The notes below the pieces were generated by a model. The model did no database searches, was not told where the DNA came from, and saw nothing but the letters and a program-made list of their open reading frames with translations. The position numbers and the translations under genes are program-made. From Capitella teleta (lineage: Eukaryota > Annelida > Polychaeta > Capitellidae), in the NCBI GenBank assembly GCA_000328365.1, contig KB300038.1:138753-202752 (forward strand): a DNA stretch of 64,000 nucleotides. Direction: 5' to 3'. Below, in pieces: positions 1 through 12,759 of the stretch (position 1 is its first letter; each line of letters opens with the position of its first letter).

Positions 1-149
1 AATGCAATATAACACGGAAATGTCAAATAATTGTATTATTCACATAATGGTTTCCCATTTTTATTAATGTATAATCATCAGAAGGAACATTATTTTATGC
101 CAGTACAAGCATAAAGGAAGAATAATGAGAGTGGACATGTCGTGTGAGT

Positions 150-345
150 GTAAAATTGATTTTGAATTAGAGCGTAAATCAAGAGTTTGCCGCATTCTGA
201 CGGAATGCCAACCTCTGCTCCACTCAAATCGATGATCACGTGACTTTCTTGGAAATTCAATGCTTGCAATTTTCATCTGGAAAGTTAACCTATACACAAA
301 TCAAATTTCAACTTTCTGTGATAACGCTCTTCGACTCTCATATGT
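150..345. repeat. Fragment of a mariner-like repeat, second copy at 20.3-20.5 kb
   Basis: The stretch reads closely like 20300-20470: both contain a CACGTGACTTTCT block, a 'TTCAATGCTTGC / TTCAGTGCTTGC' block, an 'AAATTTCAAC.TTCTGTGATAACGC' block and an ACTCTCAT end. The copy here has lost part of the terminal inverted repeat seen in the other copy. The rest of 1-1047 shows no gene. Confidence 0.5.
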
Positions 346-1047
346 CAAATAAATAATATTTAACAATGCATGCCTTGATTATTATCAAGTACAAAGTCAT
401 GAATTTACCATAGTTGATAGATCAATCCCAGGGCTATTTTGTGATCATTCTTCAGAATGATTTGGGTGAAACCTCACTAGCCTGGGACATCAACGTCATC
501 AGAGAGACCAGAAGAGGACTACCAAGTGGTCAACCATCGGTCTTGTTTGAATTTTGGCATATATGGAGCTGATTTATAAATGATCGACATCAGATCAGGA
601 GAATTGGAGGACCACGAGGATATTGTGTTTACACAAACTAGCATTCTCTGTGACATTAACATGTTTTAACTTTGTTTGTCAAATAATGAATAAATAATGA
701 AAACCAATAATTTAAAATTCAATAAGATTTAAAATCAATCAGGTACACATAAAAGTGTTTCTAAAAGGCACAGTCTTCAGCTTTTTTCAAACAGATAAAA
801 TATAAAATTTTGTGGTAAATTGTTCCATTTCCTTAAAACCATAGTTAATTAGGCATTGATTTCCAAACACATACTATAGCTGTTCATAACTTGAAACATG
901 TATGTATACCAGGAAGCTTTGGCTCAGTGTGAACACCCAAGACAAATTATTCATACAGCACTTAATATATGATTTTATTTATGCACTTATAATATTAGAT
1001 GTACGTTACGTTCTAGTTCAAAATGTCATTGTGTATATGTTGATATG

Positions 1048-2078
1048 CAGTGAAACCCCGCTAACTCGAAAACGGATAACTCGAAGACCTTTTTTCATCA
1101 AAGTGTTTTCAAAGTCACGACGACTCCCCTATACTTTAGCATTACAGATTGCTCGGATTCCTCAAACCCCGCTTTGTCAAAAACTCTGTTCCTCGAACAT
1201 ATTTTTCAGTCCCTTGAGCAAAATCGAATCGTATTCGTCAAAGTTTTTTTTTTTTTGAGATCAAAGAACTTTTTTGCCAATTGCAATTTACGCAACTCTG
1301 TTTACTGTTTTGGACAATACTTTAAAATCGGCTAAAATTGACCGATTATTAAAAAAAAACTACCTGCTATGCAGGTCAATTTTGAATTAGGGAGGAACAT
1401 TTAAACGACAGACAAACAGACAGCATCAACGCATCGAGTCGATTAAAGCAGCCGCCATGTTCAAAGAATCAATTAGCAGCAAGCATTCTTTTGTTCACGA
1501 TGCTTGGTTAACAATAGAAGAGAGAGAGCATGTAAGGGATTTTCGATCGGAGTAAAACACATGAAGGCGTCTTTGATGAAGACGATTACAGAAAGCGGTA
1601 TAGCTTCAGATGTTGAATAGGCGGGAAACATCAATAATAAACAAACTCTGCCCATCAGTATAAAACCCGATCATTCGTCACAGCAAATTAATCAGTCTGT
1701 CAACGAATCTCTGCAAGACATCTCTGCAATAATGACGACTGAACGAAAGATCACGTGTGTAACCCTGGAGACCAAGTTCCTTGCGATCAGCGAAGCTGAA
1801 GCTGGAGAGAAGAAAAAGGCCATTGCCGATAAGTTTGGAATCCCACCAAGCACCCTGTCAGCTTAGATCAAAAATTCTAAGAAGATTCAAGTGCATTATA
1901 GAGAGAGTGGAGGTGACAGGAAGCATGCGAGGTTGTGTCAATACCTGGACGTGAAAAGGCGTTGATGCTGTCTGTTTGTCTGTCGTTTAAATGCTCCTCC
2001 CTAATTCAAAATTGACCTGCATACCAGGTAGTTTTTTTTTAATAATCGGTCAATTTTAGCCGATTTTAAAGTATTGTT
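1048..2078 (+). mobile_element. Tigger/pogo-type DNA transposon remnant, internally deleted, with fold-back arms
   Basis: The left end (CAGTGAAACCCCGCTAACTC) is a typical pogo/Tigger terminus. An ATG at 1732 opens about 44 codons resembling the CENP-B-type helix-turn-helix DNA-binding region of these transposases (key pattern: T-L-E-x-K-F-x-A-I-x-E-x-E-x-G, then I-A-D-K-F-G-I-P-x-S-T-L), followed by a TAG. No DDE catalytic domain follows. The segment 1956-2078 is an inverted copy of about 1295-1420, so the element ends in a rearranged fold-back and not its normal right end. It is a non-functional relic. Confidence 0.75.
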
Positions 2079-2130
2079 TCTTAACATGGGTCGAGTAGAC
2101 TATTTAGGGCCCACACTAGCTGTATATATA

Positions 2131-4100
2131 TGAGCGTCCACGGCAAAACCGGTCACAAGTTGCAAATTGCAAAAGCGAGCTATGAGCGAAAAACACCATG
2201 TGGGATGATTACAAAGAGTTTTCAGGTTTTGGGCTCAGAGTCTTCATAAATCATCCGTGCACCATATCCCGAAGTTTTAGATTGTGACTGTGATTTAAAA
2301 CTTCTCAGGCCCCCGGCAGTAACAACACTCGGGTTGTTGTCACAAACCACAAGAAGTTGAAATCAAAACATGGATTATGGAAGTACTGTCAGCGTGCGTG
2401 CGTGATGGCTTTTTACAGCTCCACCCAACCCATTCGGGTGATACGGGCGCCAGAACAGAAGACCCGGGACTGGGGTTTCCTCCTACTCTTATTGATAAAT
2501 CCCAAGGGTTCTTTATCCTGCATACCACCATAGACAGTAATACACAGCGCCCGGCCTTGTTACACAGTTGGGCAGCACTGCAGAATCACCAAAGAATTAC
2601 AATTTTAACAATCATAATTCACAATCATAACGCTCGTGGCTTGATCGGGTCTCGAACCCGGGACTTCGACCCCCACGATCGGCATAGGATTGTAGTCAGT
2701 CAGTGTGACACACTGAATATAAAAATCCTCTTCAGTGCAGATGGATCGAACCGATTGCTACGACTGATAACCTGGCAGTTCAGGTAAGCCTTTGTTACAG
2801 TGTACTTTTCCTCAATTATACCTAAACTGAACAAATCTGGAGGACTCATGTATTGATGAAGGATGAAGATGAACTGCACTCACCAGTTCACTGTGTTGTA
2901 TACTAGTATATTATATTTTGTCACCTGCATGCAGGATGTTTTAAACTCGTTTAGGAACACATTTGCATTTTTTAAAGCTCGAGCAACAATTTTTTTTTCA
3001 TTATTATTACTGCTATTATATTATGGTAATGAATTATTGATTATTTATTTATTATTAATATAATTAATAAAATAATACTGAAATGGTCGCGACAGCCAGC
3101 TGTTCACACCTGAAGAGATGGTCAACTTGAACATGGCCTATCCATATTGTAAATTAGCTATTCCTACTGATTTTTTTTTTTTCAACCTAGTCTACAACCA
3201 GGTGAACAGAATATGATGTTCTACATTACGTGCATTTCAAAGCTGAAGCGCCAGAAGAAGAGTGAGCACCCAAGAACTATCTACATGCATGAGGGGCAGC
3301 TAATTTGCATCTCCGCCTTCAAGGTTATTCGATCATGAGTTTGTGTTGAGTGTGCTGTTGGCCCTACCAGTGATGAGGATAAGGGTCCGCCTCCACCCCT
3401 ACCCCTAAGCCATCTGTAAAAAAGACGAATCTAGCTTATAGAAATTCTTATACTAATAGTGAAATTTAATTGTTGTTAGCTTACATATATATTCATTACA
3501 TTATGTTCTATTTTTTTCAGTTCCGGCCTGAGAGTGGCAAGAACGATAATGGCACGCCTCCTCCTTTTCCTCCTCCACCTTCACCTTTACATCCACCTCC
3601 ACCTCTACCCCAGGAGAATCAAATTTAATTGTTCTTACTGTAGCTTGAATACCAAATAAATTATGTATCAGTTTCTCTTCAGTTATCTTCAGTTTTGGAT
3701 TCTGTAATCGTTCATGTTTTTCAGTCGGAAACTGGTGTCCCTTATAATTATTGTAATACATGTACATTGTAACTGTTTTTGCTAAAGCTCAATCTCTATG
3801 AAACTTGCATGTAATATGCACCAAGATGAGGAAAACAAGCATGTCAAATTTCATCGTGATATGATACCTGCGGCCTGATATATGCCTAAATGAATATTAA
3901 TAACACTAATCTAGACTTTCAATCGCGAATTTCTCAAAATGACGGTTTTGAAGCTTCGGACTTCAAAACGCTATAACTTCGCAACCCCTTGAGATATCTA
4001 CATGATTTTTGCACCAAAATACTCAGAAAAGTGTCAGCTATTCGCCGGCGTTCAAACTTTTTATCCCGATCCATGTGACCTGTTTTGCCGTGGACCCTCA
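2131..4100. mobile_element. TIR-bounded DNA element of about 2 kb carrying a SINE
   Basis: The left end TGAGCGTCCACGGCAAAAC is matched in inverted orientation by the right end (GTTTTGCCGTGGACCCTCA), and the match continues inward as GGTCAC. The flanks are TATA on the left and CATA on the right. The superfamily is not clear to me. A tRNA-derived SINE lies inside. Between 3190 and 3635 there are short reading frames with exon-like borders and two proline-rich stretches, but I cannot build a gene from them. Confidence 0.55.
2397..2715 (-). repeat. tRNA-derived SINE, copy 1
   Basis: It is about 85-90% identical by eye to the copy at 56.6-57.0 kb over more than 300 bp. The RNA polymerase III B box (GGTTCGAGACC on the minus strand) is intact near 2648-2660; the A box is degraded. 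Open frames across it on either strand are accidental. Confidence 0.8.
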
Positions 4101-4386
4101 CATATGGTCTCTTTTTGAGCTATTAAAAGAATTGAACTGAGCTGAGCAATATCACAAAACATTAAGCAAAATCATTCGATCCCTCTATATTTGCCATGAC
4201 CTGCCAATTAGTATCGTTCGCCTTTTGGGTTAAGAAATTTCGGCCAGCTAGTATCTTGCTGCCGTCTCAGCCTGACGAACAAACAAAATTTCGAATTCAA
4301 TTTTCAGCTCTATTAGTTCGTGTGAGTAAGCATTTCAAATGTCCTGCTAATCTCACGAATATCCGTGTCATTAGTCTGAATCCAAA

Positions 4387-7300
4387 ATGGCGGACGTCAA
4401 CACAGGTTTCATGTTTTCTGCATTTTTTATCTTTAACGATAAAATAATCGTTCCTACTGCTAAGATAACACATTTAGCATTAATTCAATTAAAACCAGTT
4501 TAGATTCTCTCTGTATTTCGTTTGCTGTTGCTTCTTCTCTCTAAACTGACAAGAGTTGAGTGTACACTGACTGTACCGCTGCTTCAATTCAATCATCAAT
4601 TTCAGAGTCAATGATACTCAATGCTTGGAAGTTGGGCAGATTGGGGGACTACTAGCACAGATTCTCGGGCGAGGTTGTATAACGAACGTGGAGAGCAGGT
4701 CATGTGACACAACAATTGGAAAGCTGAGAGAAACTTGTAATGTTTTTGTTGCGGATCCAGTTTAAGTAGGTTTATGGTACTGGTTTCGAACAAAATTAGT
4801 ACCAGGGTCTACCTGGTATGGCTCTGCAGACCCTGGTGCTTTCATAAATATAATTACAAGCGTAGAATTCTAGAAATCGTCGTTCGCGAACTGGAGTTTA
4901 ATGCGTTTACCGTACGGCTCGCTGTAGTATGTCAGCTAGGGGACTACCGACTAGCCTCAGCGGTCAGCCCAGCATTGTCATTATAATGATTATGTCTAAA
5001 ACCAAAGAATAATACCAATTCTAGTAGAATAGGCCTAATTTAAGAAGGGTAACCGATCGTTACCTTTAAATACCTTATATTGTTCGCATTATCATTATGA
5101 TGATTATCGCTCCAGCAGCGGGACATGGTGATGGTGGTTTATTATTATTATTATTGCAAGAGGATATCAAATCTTATGACCCAATATGGCTGGAATACCA
5201 TCAGTTACCAACACCTGATAATATATGCAGCAAGAGTTTGAGTTTCTTAAATAAAAAAAACAGCCTTAACATTTTTCTCTGAGTAGAAGTGAACAGGTGA
5301 TATATGATCATGTGACTTAAACATAAAATGGCGCATTAGCTAAAGCCTCAAACGTTTGATAAATTTAGGATTTTCTGTGACTGCTGGTACATCTTTCATT
5401 AGAGGTGAAATGTTAAAACTAACTTATTTATTTAGTTTTCCATAGCTTGCAATAGCTTACAACAAACCTACAAAGTGGAATGCTGTCTCTGAAAGTGAAT
5501 TCGAGCTTTGACTCTAATGGGAGTTCATGTAAGCCCACAAGTGTGCCTGAAACAGGCATGAGATTCTTCCGTATTTTGACGGATTTCCGTACTTTTTGAA
5601 AAAGTCTGAAAGAAAAATCGTTTTGGTCGTAAATATGCTTTCAATCTAACGCAAGCTGTCCTGGTCGTTTCTTGCATTGTAGTCAAATCTAACGCGACCT
5701 TTTCTGTCGCACGCTCTGATTGGTGGTTCTCGACCAATGGTAAGCTACGATACATTTACTACTACTTTCGGAAGAGGCATTCTCAATCAATTCTAGTCGA
5801 ACGAGAAGTTTCAAGTTCGCTATAGCAATATGCGCTGTTTGCCTTTGAACGCCGTTGTCACCTGTGACGACCCAGACGTTGCGCGCAACCGCTGGTCCTG
5901 GAGTTGGCTAGAAAAGAAAATTCCTTGACCATGGACAGGACAATATGCAACAGATGCTCTAACTGTAAATTTGTGTTCAATAAAGAATACTTCCTTTTGT
6001 AGCCTCCTGATTGAGGAACAATTCAACTATTGATCTGTTAGGCCTATTGATTTGTAAATTTCTAAACTATCTTCATTGATAGAGCTCTCTATGAAATTAC
6101 TTGAAGACCATTGAATTTCTTGCAACTTAATGCTTAAAAATCTAAAAATATCTCCAAAGATCTGATTGAATAACACTTACTGTTACTATTAAATAGTAAC
6201 TATATGTCCATAAACCTCAAACTACGAGTATCGTATAAAACTATTAAAGGGCAATCCAGGCGCAATTTTTAACTGCAATGCAGAGACATCTCTGGTTTTT
6301 ACATGGGTGAAGCATTGATTTCATCATGGCGTCCAAGTCTCCATTTCCCTACTTTTTGAGAGTTTTTTGACAGAAGCTCACTCCCCCATTCATAATATTC
6401 ATAGCATGCGAGTCGTTGACAGACCATTTTAGCTGAAACTGACATGTTTAAATTTGTCCACCGTTGCGTACAGATACAATGTGAACACTTGTTAGGCCAT
6501 TCTAATGCATGTACATTGATTTGTTTCCAGAGAATAGCAGTTCTGATCGGAGCAATGGTGAAGGACAGCAGCCGTCAGCTTCTGCTCCTCTGCTCAGGCC
6601 AAGCACTTTCAAGCCTTCCCCTGCTCCCAAATCAGGTATGACACATGCAATTGACCACAGCTCCTGCCTATTCCACGGCACCTACAGTCAGACTTTGTTG
6701 CCTTGTTGTCCTGTCTCATGTAATTGACCACCGATTCCAAGAATGGATGGTTCATGACTTGCCATGTTTGTTGGCCTTCCTATTAATCGCCTAGCTTTGA
6801 TTCTGGGTTAAAAATTTCATTACCATCATTGTTCATAAATGCGATCTTGCGATTCAGAGAACAACAGTGAACATACGTGTATAGCACTCTTAACCCCCAT
6901 GTTAATTGCCTGGCTGTTTGCCATGGTTGTCTCCATTCATGGACTCATTATGCATGTAGGTACCACTTGTCTTGTTATTTCTCTGTCAGTGGTTTCCACC
7001 TGTGTTGTATGTGATAAACTTTGCAGCTTGAGGACCATATGGTCAGAAATTCAATCTGGCTTCATTTGCTGGTCTAACGAGAGCTGACTGTACAACAACG
7101 AAAGCTTTGTCATTAAATGAGAATGCTTTGGAATTGCTTTGTCTAATACTTAGTGATTCTGCTTATTTGAATGTGACCACATCATCCCTCCTTCATGTTG
7201 TACGTTAATTTAAAGCAATAGTTTTCCGCTTGTAACAAACATTTGAGTCTCTTCTGAACACTCATTGGTCCATTGCAAATGAAAAAGTGTCATTCGCGAT

Positions 7301-10300
7301 CATAGCGCACCTCGTTTTGATAATGATATGAAAAAGTTCTCAGGTGGCACGATGGCCGCACCCTCATGCAGAACATTCTCAATGTGTATGGAGCGTTAAT
7401 TTCTGTCACTTTTTCTAATGTAATGGATAAATTTGAGTATCGTTTGGTTACAATTATGTGTTCAGAAGAGATTCAGATGTTTTTATACAAAGGTAAACTA
7501 TCGCTTTAAGACTTCATCTCTTGCTATTGGCTAACAATATTGATCTCTGCACCTGATTACACCTCTGAGTCTTTGAATTGCAACGAAAGCACGTTTCCAC
7601 AGGTGTGATTCATCCGGGACACCTGGGAAACAACCCGTTTGTTGCCAGGCAACCTCCTGCTGCCGCTGCTCCTTCTGATGGTAAATGCTTGCTGATCAAA
7701 ATGCTATTCCTCTCATTATTTTATTTGTACATAATGACATGAGTAAGAAGCATCTCATTCATCTATATATCGATTCACTTTTTGGTGCTTTGGCTTTGTT
7801 TGTGTACATTGAAATTATTTACTGGGCATGCATCATGCTTGGAGAGTCAGCTACAGGCATGATGAGAATAAAATTTGCAAACGGATGGACGGACAGTGAT
7901 ATGGGGGGAGAGAGAGAGGTTATGTATACTTAAAATTGTAAAACAGGGGGAAATTCAGACCGGGTGACTTGTCCTCATGCTCTCGTTCTCTTTCTCTCTC
8001 TCTCTCTCTCTCTTTTGATTCTTCACTGTTGATGTGGGTCCGATGGTCAGATAGAAATGTTGTTTTCCGTCTATTCCTCCTTTTTGCATAAGGCTGATTT
8101 TGTTTGCAGGGGCCGTGAGCAATTCATCGATTTCCACCAACCCTTTTGCCACTAAGATAGGAAACAGTGCATCTGCGGATGACAGTAAATTCTCTCTTTC
8201 TTTAGCCAATCACACCCCTGTAATCACTCATTTGCAGATGACGCCTCTCCTGCCAAGTTCATCCTCCGACCCTCCGTTCTGGATAAGCAAACAGCGTCAT
8301 TATCTTTTGGCAAAGTACCAGGTAATAGAATTGTTTTGGGTCTTAGCACTCATCTCATCCCAAGCACTAGTAAACGGTCTTTACATACTTATAATGGATC
8401 TTTAATTTATACAAGCTTAACGCAGCAAAAACTAGAACAGTGTTTAAATGTCCTAATTAAACCAAAATAAATGCACAAGAAAACACTTATACTCTTAATT
8501 GCATGTGCGATTCTATAACATTTTTGCCACCAGAGTTGGCCAGCTCAAGTTGAGTCCTCTGAGTGAGACAGCTCTTCCTCAAGTGCATCTTTTTAAAATG
8601 ATTCACGTGCTTTCCAGACGAAACGCCATCGTATCGCAGCAGTTTCAAACTAGAACCCGCAAAGATTCAGAATCCTTTCCAGCAGAGCACACCTTCAGGT
8701 TGGTGTGCATGATGTGCATGAATCTCCTGCCTCATGATGGCTTCATTGTAGGTGGAGCCAAAGAGGGAGAGGTGAAGGAGGGGGGGCTCTCCCCTCCCCC
8801 TTCAGGCGCTCAATCAGAGGAGATCAAACAGCGGCTCTTTGGTGGTGAGACTGCTTCCAGTGAGAATGGCGCTCGTGAAAACTACTTTCAAACATCTGCT
8901 GCATCAAATAAAGAAGGGTAAGACTTGTAATTTGGAATTTAGTCACTTGGCATTTTTGCGTCTTCGTTTGAACAGAACTGATGAGAAGTCCCCTTCTTTG
9001 ATCTTTGGTCAGAAGTCGGAAGATGCGTCTGACGTGAGTGGATTTACTCATCTACCTGATGCACTTCAGCATTTGCATTTGCAGAAGGACGTTGCTAATG
9101 ACGCCAGCTCAAGCAGTGGTGCGTCTGGGTTCATATTTGGCCAGAATCTTCGCGACCGAGTTGTTCCACGTCACCGAGATAAAGAAAAGGAAGAGCAAGA
9201 GGATGAGAAAGAAGAGGAGAAGAAGAAGAAAGATCATTCTCCCCCTTCATCTTCCTCTGCGGCTCCCGTTGACAATGGTGGGAATTGTTTTTTTAACGTT
9301 CCCTTCTGACATTTTATTTCAATTCATTCATAGCATCCACTTCACTAGAAGAGTCCGCAGCGCAATACAAAGCAAAATTAGCAAAACCAGAAATGGCCAA
9401 AGTGGACGTGAAGACAGGAGAGGAGGCCGAGTCTAATGTGTTCCAGGTATATTTCTTGCAAATTTGCTTGATTACACTGTACACTTTTTTAACCTCCGCT
9501 CAGTTGAATGCAAAATTGTATGTCTTTGAAACGACTACGCAAACTTGGATCGAGAGAGGGAGAGGCTTTCTGCGTCTGAATGACCTCTCTGAACCGGATG
9601 GGTCCTCATTCCAATCTAGACTTGGTGAGTTTCCTTTACAGAAAGTTCTGTTGCTGACTTCTGGACAATGATTTTCAGTGATGCGAACTCAGGGAAGCCT
9701 TCGTCTGGTGATGAACACCAAGATTTGGCCTGGAATGACTGTGCAGAGGGCCAGCCCCAAGAGCCTCCGTATCAGCGCTGTTGACCAGGACGAAGGAGTG
9801 AAGATTTTCCTCATTACGGTTAGTTGAGATTGTATTTTATTAATACGGTATTATTGTGAATCTCTTCTCGATTCACCCCACAGGCCAGCCCAAAAGACTC
9901 GGACCAAATCTTCAGCGCCATTGATTCTCGCATACAGCAATTGAAGAATCAGGAGGAGGATGGGGAGGGAGCCGGAGGAGGAGGAGAGGAGGGGGTGAGC
10001 AGAGAGGCGGAGGCAGCCCCTTCCCCCGTGGAAGCCAAGGAGAGCAGCCACAGTCCGGATAAACGACCGCAGAGTGAATGCTCTGAGGAGAGCTCAGCTC
10101 CAAAGAAGAAAAGAAGGTAAGGATTAGTTGCAAACAAGATTTAGGATAAGATATCCCTCCTTCTGCAGGGTTGATCCTGAACAGCGAAGAGAAGCAATGA
10201 CAGAAGAGTCAAACGACAGCAGCACAGTCGACCCTGAGACAGAAGGTCAGTTAATGTCTCATGAATATTCTTCATGTTTAATTATGCGCTTAATTATCTG

Positions 10301-10364
10301 CACAGCTTCCAATGAGAGTTTTGCATCCTCTCCCACCATAAAGTCGTCATCCTCTGATGCCTGA
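4387..10364 (+). CDS. RANBP3: Ran-binding protein 3 (nuclear export cofactor)
   Basis: RanBP3 is a nuclear protein that stabilises CRM1-RanGTP-cargo complexes. Fifteen exons fit in phase and give 533 residues: 4387-4405, 6531-6635, 7603-7680, 8110-8184, 8238-8321, 8618-8698, 8752-8917, 8976-9033, 9085-9277, 9334-9446, 9504-9624, 9679-9818, 9884-10116, 10169-10245, 10306-10364. The N-terminal half is disordered, with NPF and FxLRP-like motifs and the RanBP3 signature FIFGQNLRDRV. A linker GEEAESNVFQ leads into the Ran-binding domain (LYVFETTTQTWIERGRGFLR, then VMRTQGSLRLVMNTKIWPG). An acidic tail and a KKKRR basic patch follow. The first exon (MADVNT) is inferred: its start context and phase fit and it resembles the vertebrate MAD- start, but 2.1 kb of intron separates it from exon 2. 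The domain assignment is secure; the start is moderate. Confidence 0.88.
7214..7505. mobile_element. TTAA-flanked MITE in a RANBP3 intron
   Basis: Terminal inverted repeats of about 50 bp run AGCAATAGTTTTCC... on the left and, on the opposite strand, AGCGATAGTTTACC... on the right; both arms reach CTCTTCTGAACAC. TTAA flanks each end (7210-7213 and 7506-7509), as expected for piggyBac or Kolobok type insertions. It has no coding capacity. Confidence 0.7.
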
Positions 10365-10579
10365 GATCTTTCCATTTTACCTCCTGCCCCCTCCCCTCTC
10401 CCGCAAGTGTTTGACCTCGTTTTCACTGACCTCTTCTGTATTTAGTCATTATTTTCATTGCGCTGTTGATTACACAGCTTCACATTCTTTCTTGTGCTTT
10501 TCATCGATCTGAGAGGAATCATTTTGCAGAAATTTTCTACTTTCTGAAAAAAAATTTTGCTATCATTTTCAAAAATAAC

Positions 10580-10585
10580 AATAAA
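10580..10585 (+). terminator. Likely poly(A) signal of RANBP3
   Basis: An AATAAA lies 216 nt past the RANBP3 stop codon in a T-rich 3' region. 10586-11470 holds T-rich sequence with no gene I can support. Confidence 0.5.
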
Positions 10586-11479
10586 ACATATTTCCTCAGA
10601 GCTTGAAATTCTATTTCTTCTCATTTTGTTGACAGTTTTTTTGGTTCAAATTTCTTGTTTTTGTAATATTTTTTTTTTCCGTTTATTTTATCTTTTCCCG
10701 TTTAATTTTTTTTTCCTTGTTTAACATCTCGAAGATCTCTGAAATGTCTGAAATAAGAAGGTGGTTACTAAAAACGTTATTGCTACATAGCGTGACATTT
10801 TATTTACTTTTGAGCCACCCTATTCCATATCCTGGCTTTTATTTCTTGATCTCGAGATTGAACACTTTTTTTCTTCTCTCATTTATAGCCGCATTTTCGT
10901 TTTCCAGTTTTTTTTATTATTATTTTCTCTTAACTCAACTGCCAAATTTTTTATCACTCAGAAGACTAAAAAAAATTTTTTGTGGTTTGAACTCACTTTT
11001 CTGAGTTCATACTTGTCTCATTGATATTTGGAGATTTGTCCTGAGCGTAAGTTGTATGTGTACAGATTTTTTTTCAGTGCATTTCATTACCATTCTGTAT
11101 TATGGAGAAATTTAAAAATAATAAAAATTCCTTTCGTATATTTGTCTTGATTGATGTTATCATACCCCGAAGACTAGGATTCTCATCTTTTGTCAAACTC
11201 ACAAATAAGGAGCCATGACCTGGCTGCCAATGGGGAGGCAGGCTCCACTTGAAGGATGTTTTGTATCCAGCTCTGACTGCATGCAATCATCGATCATCCT
11301 TGGAATTAGAAAAAAGTGAAATTTTATCCGGGTGACAGTTCAATAGTAATTCATAACGATGTTCAGCCAGGAGAAAAAACCTAGTTCTGGCAGTTAACTT
11401 AATCAATATAAATCATTGCTGTTGTCAATGAATTTAATTTATTAAACCATATTTGTGATGCCGCAAACCAAAATGAGTC

Positions 11480-12710
11480 GCGTGTCTGATGTCACTGCTC
11501 CATGCCATCGAAGCTCTGTATCAGGACACCAAGTTCTGCCTTGGCCCTGCCATCGACATTGACTCATCTGTTGGAGTCCGGCAAGGTGCACCGACAAGTT
11601 GCCTCCTCTTTGTTTTGTACATTGATAAGCTCAGCAGAATGCTCCAAGCACAGGAAGAAGATGCTTTCCTCGGTCGGCTGCATGCTATGCTACTCATGGA
11701 CGATACTGTCATCATGGCTACATCACGTGCAAGACTCATGGAAAAGTTGCGGACGCTGGAATCTTTTTGTGAACAATATGGCATGCTAATGAACCAGAAG
11801 AAAACCAAGTTGATGGTCATAAACGGACAGAAGGAGGACAGGCTCCCCATTGAGCTCACTGGCTCAACAATAGGCCACACAACCCACTATGTGTATCTTG
11901 GCGCCCATTTCACAGAAGACGGCAAGATGGCTTCAATGACGAAACACCAGTTGGAGGCGTGCAGGAAGCACGTTAACAAGTTTGCAGCATTCGTCCAGAA
12001 AAACAGCAACATGCCGTTTACCTTCAAACATAAGGTACTCACTGCTGCCCTGTCTGCATCTATGCTGTACAGCTGCGAATCGTGGTTGATGGACAACACA
12101 TCCGGGGTGAACAAGCTGTACATGGCTGCAATGAAGATGCTGCTTGGCGTTAGGACAACGACCCCCAACTCTCTCTGCCAGATCGAAATTGGCATCCCGG
12201 AGCTCAAGAGCACACTACTGAAACGGCAGGGAGCTTTCCTCCGAAAGTTCCGACAGAAGTCTGCTGGTGACGAACCCCTGGCTCACGCGCTGAACCTGGT
12301 TCAGCGAGAGGGGATGGGGCAACGCCTCACCGACGCAGCTGAGACTGTTGGAGACCCAGAGCTGGCATCCTTAGAAAGCATCCGCCGCCAGTGCCGTCAG
12401 AAAGCAGCCGACGGTGCAACGCGCTACCAAACGTATCAAGAGGTGAATCCTAATCTGTCGAGACCGGACGATGGAGCCGAATTCCCCGGGAGAATCGTGT
12501 GTGTGCTTGCGACGCAACATCTGTACAGGACGTGTTATACTGTGCTCGCACTGCCCACCTGAGAGCTCTGCTGACACCGCCACTGAACTCTGTTGCCGAT
12601 GTGTTTGCCTTGAGCAACAATGTAATTGCAAACTTATGCCAAGATATTTTGAATGTATTCTGTTAATATTGGACGTATGTGTCAATAAATCCTATCCTAT
12701 CACTGATCAT
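11480..12710 (+). mobile_element. 5'-truncated LINE with uninterrupted partial reverse transcriptase frame
   Basis: A frame of 357 codons (11489-12562) begins inside a reverse transcriptase: VRQGAPTSCLLFVLYID matches the 'RQGxPxSPxLFxLYxD' block, then LLMDDTVIMA stands where the catalytic Y/F-A-D-D box is expected (here M-D-D), then GMLMNQKKTKLMV. The C-terminal part follows, with no endonuclease. The 3' end has TCCTA-type tandem repeats after AATAAATCC near 12685-12710, typical of target-primed insertion. The clade is not determined. The open frame suggests a fairly recent copy, but 5' truncation means it cannot be autonomous. Confidence 0.8.
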
Positions 12711-12759
12711 GTGATGCAAAAAAAAATTTATATTCTCCGAAGGCTGCTATAAGGCTTAA

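Noticed and set aside
2340-2787. Open frames on both strands (136 and 63 codons) with similar frames at 56597-56990
   Set aside because: They recur because both places hold the same SINE; the frames follow the repeat and not a gene.
5708-5740. ATTGG and CCAAT boxes considered as a RANBP3 promoter
   Set aside because: The phase-matching start exon at 4387 lies upstream and no coding exon follows closely; an alternative promoter remains possible but unsupported.
8525-8590. Possible extra RANBP3 exon (GQLKLSPLSETALPQ)
   Set aside because: The exon ending 8321 joins in phase to 8618, whereas this piece would break the phase or hit a stop with the better acceptor.
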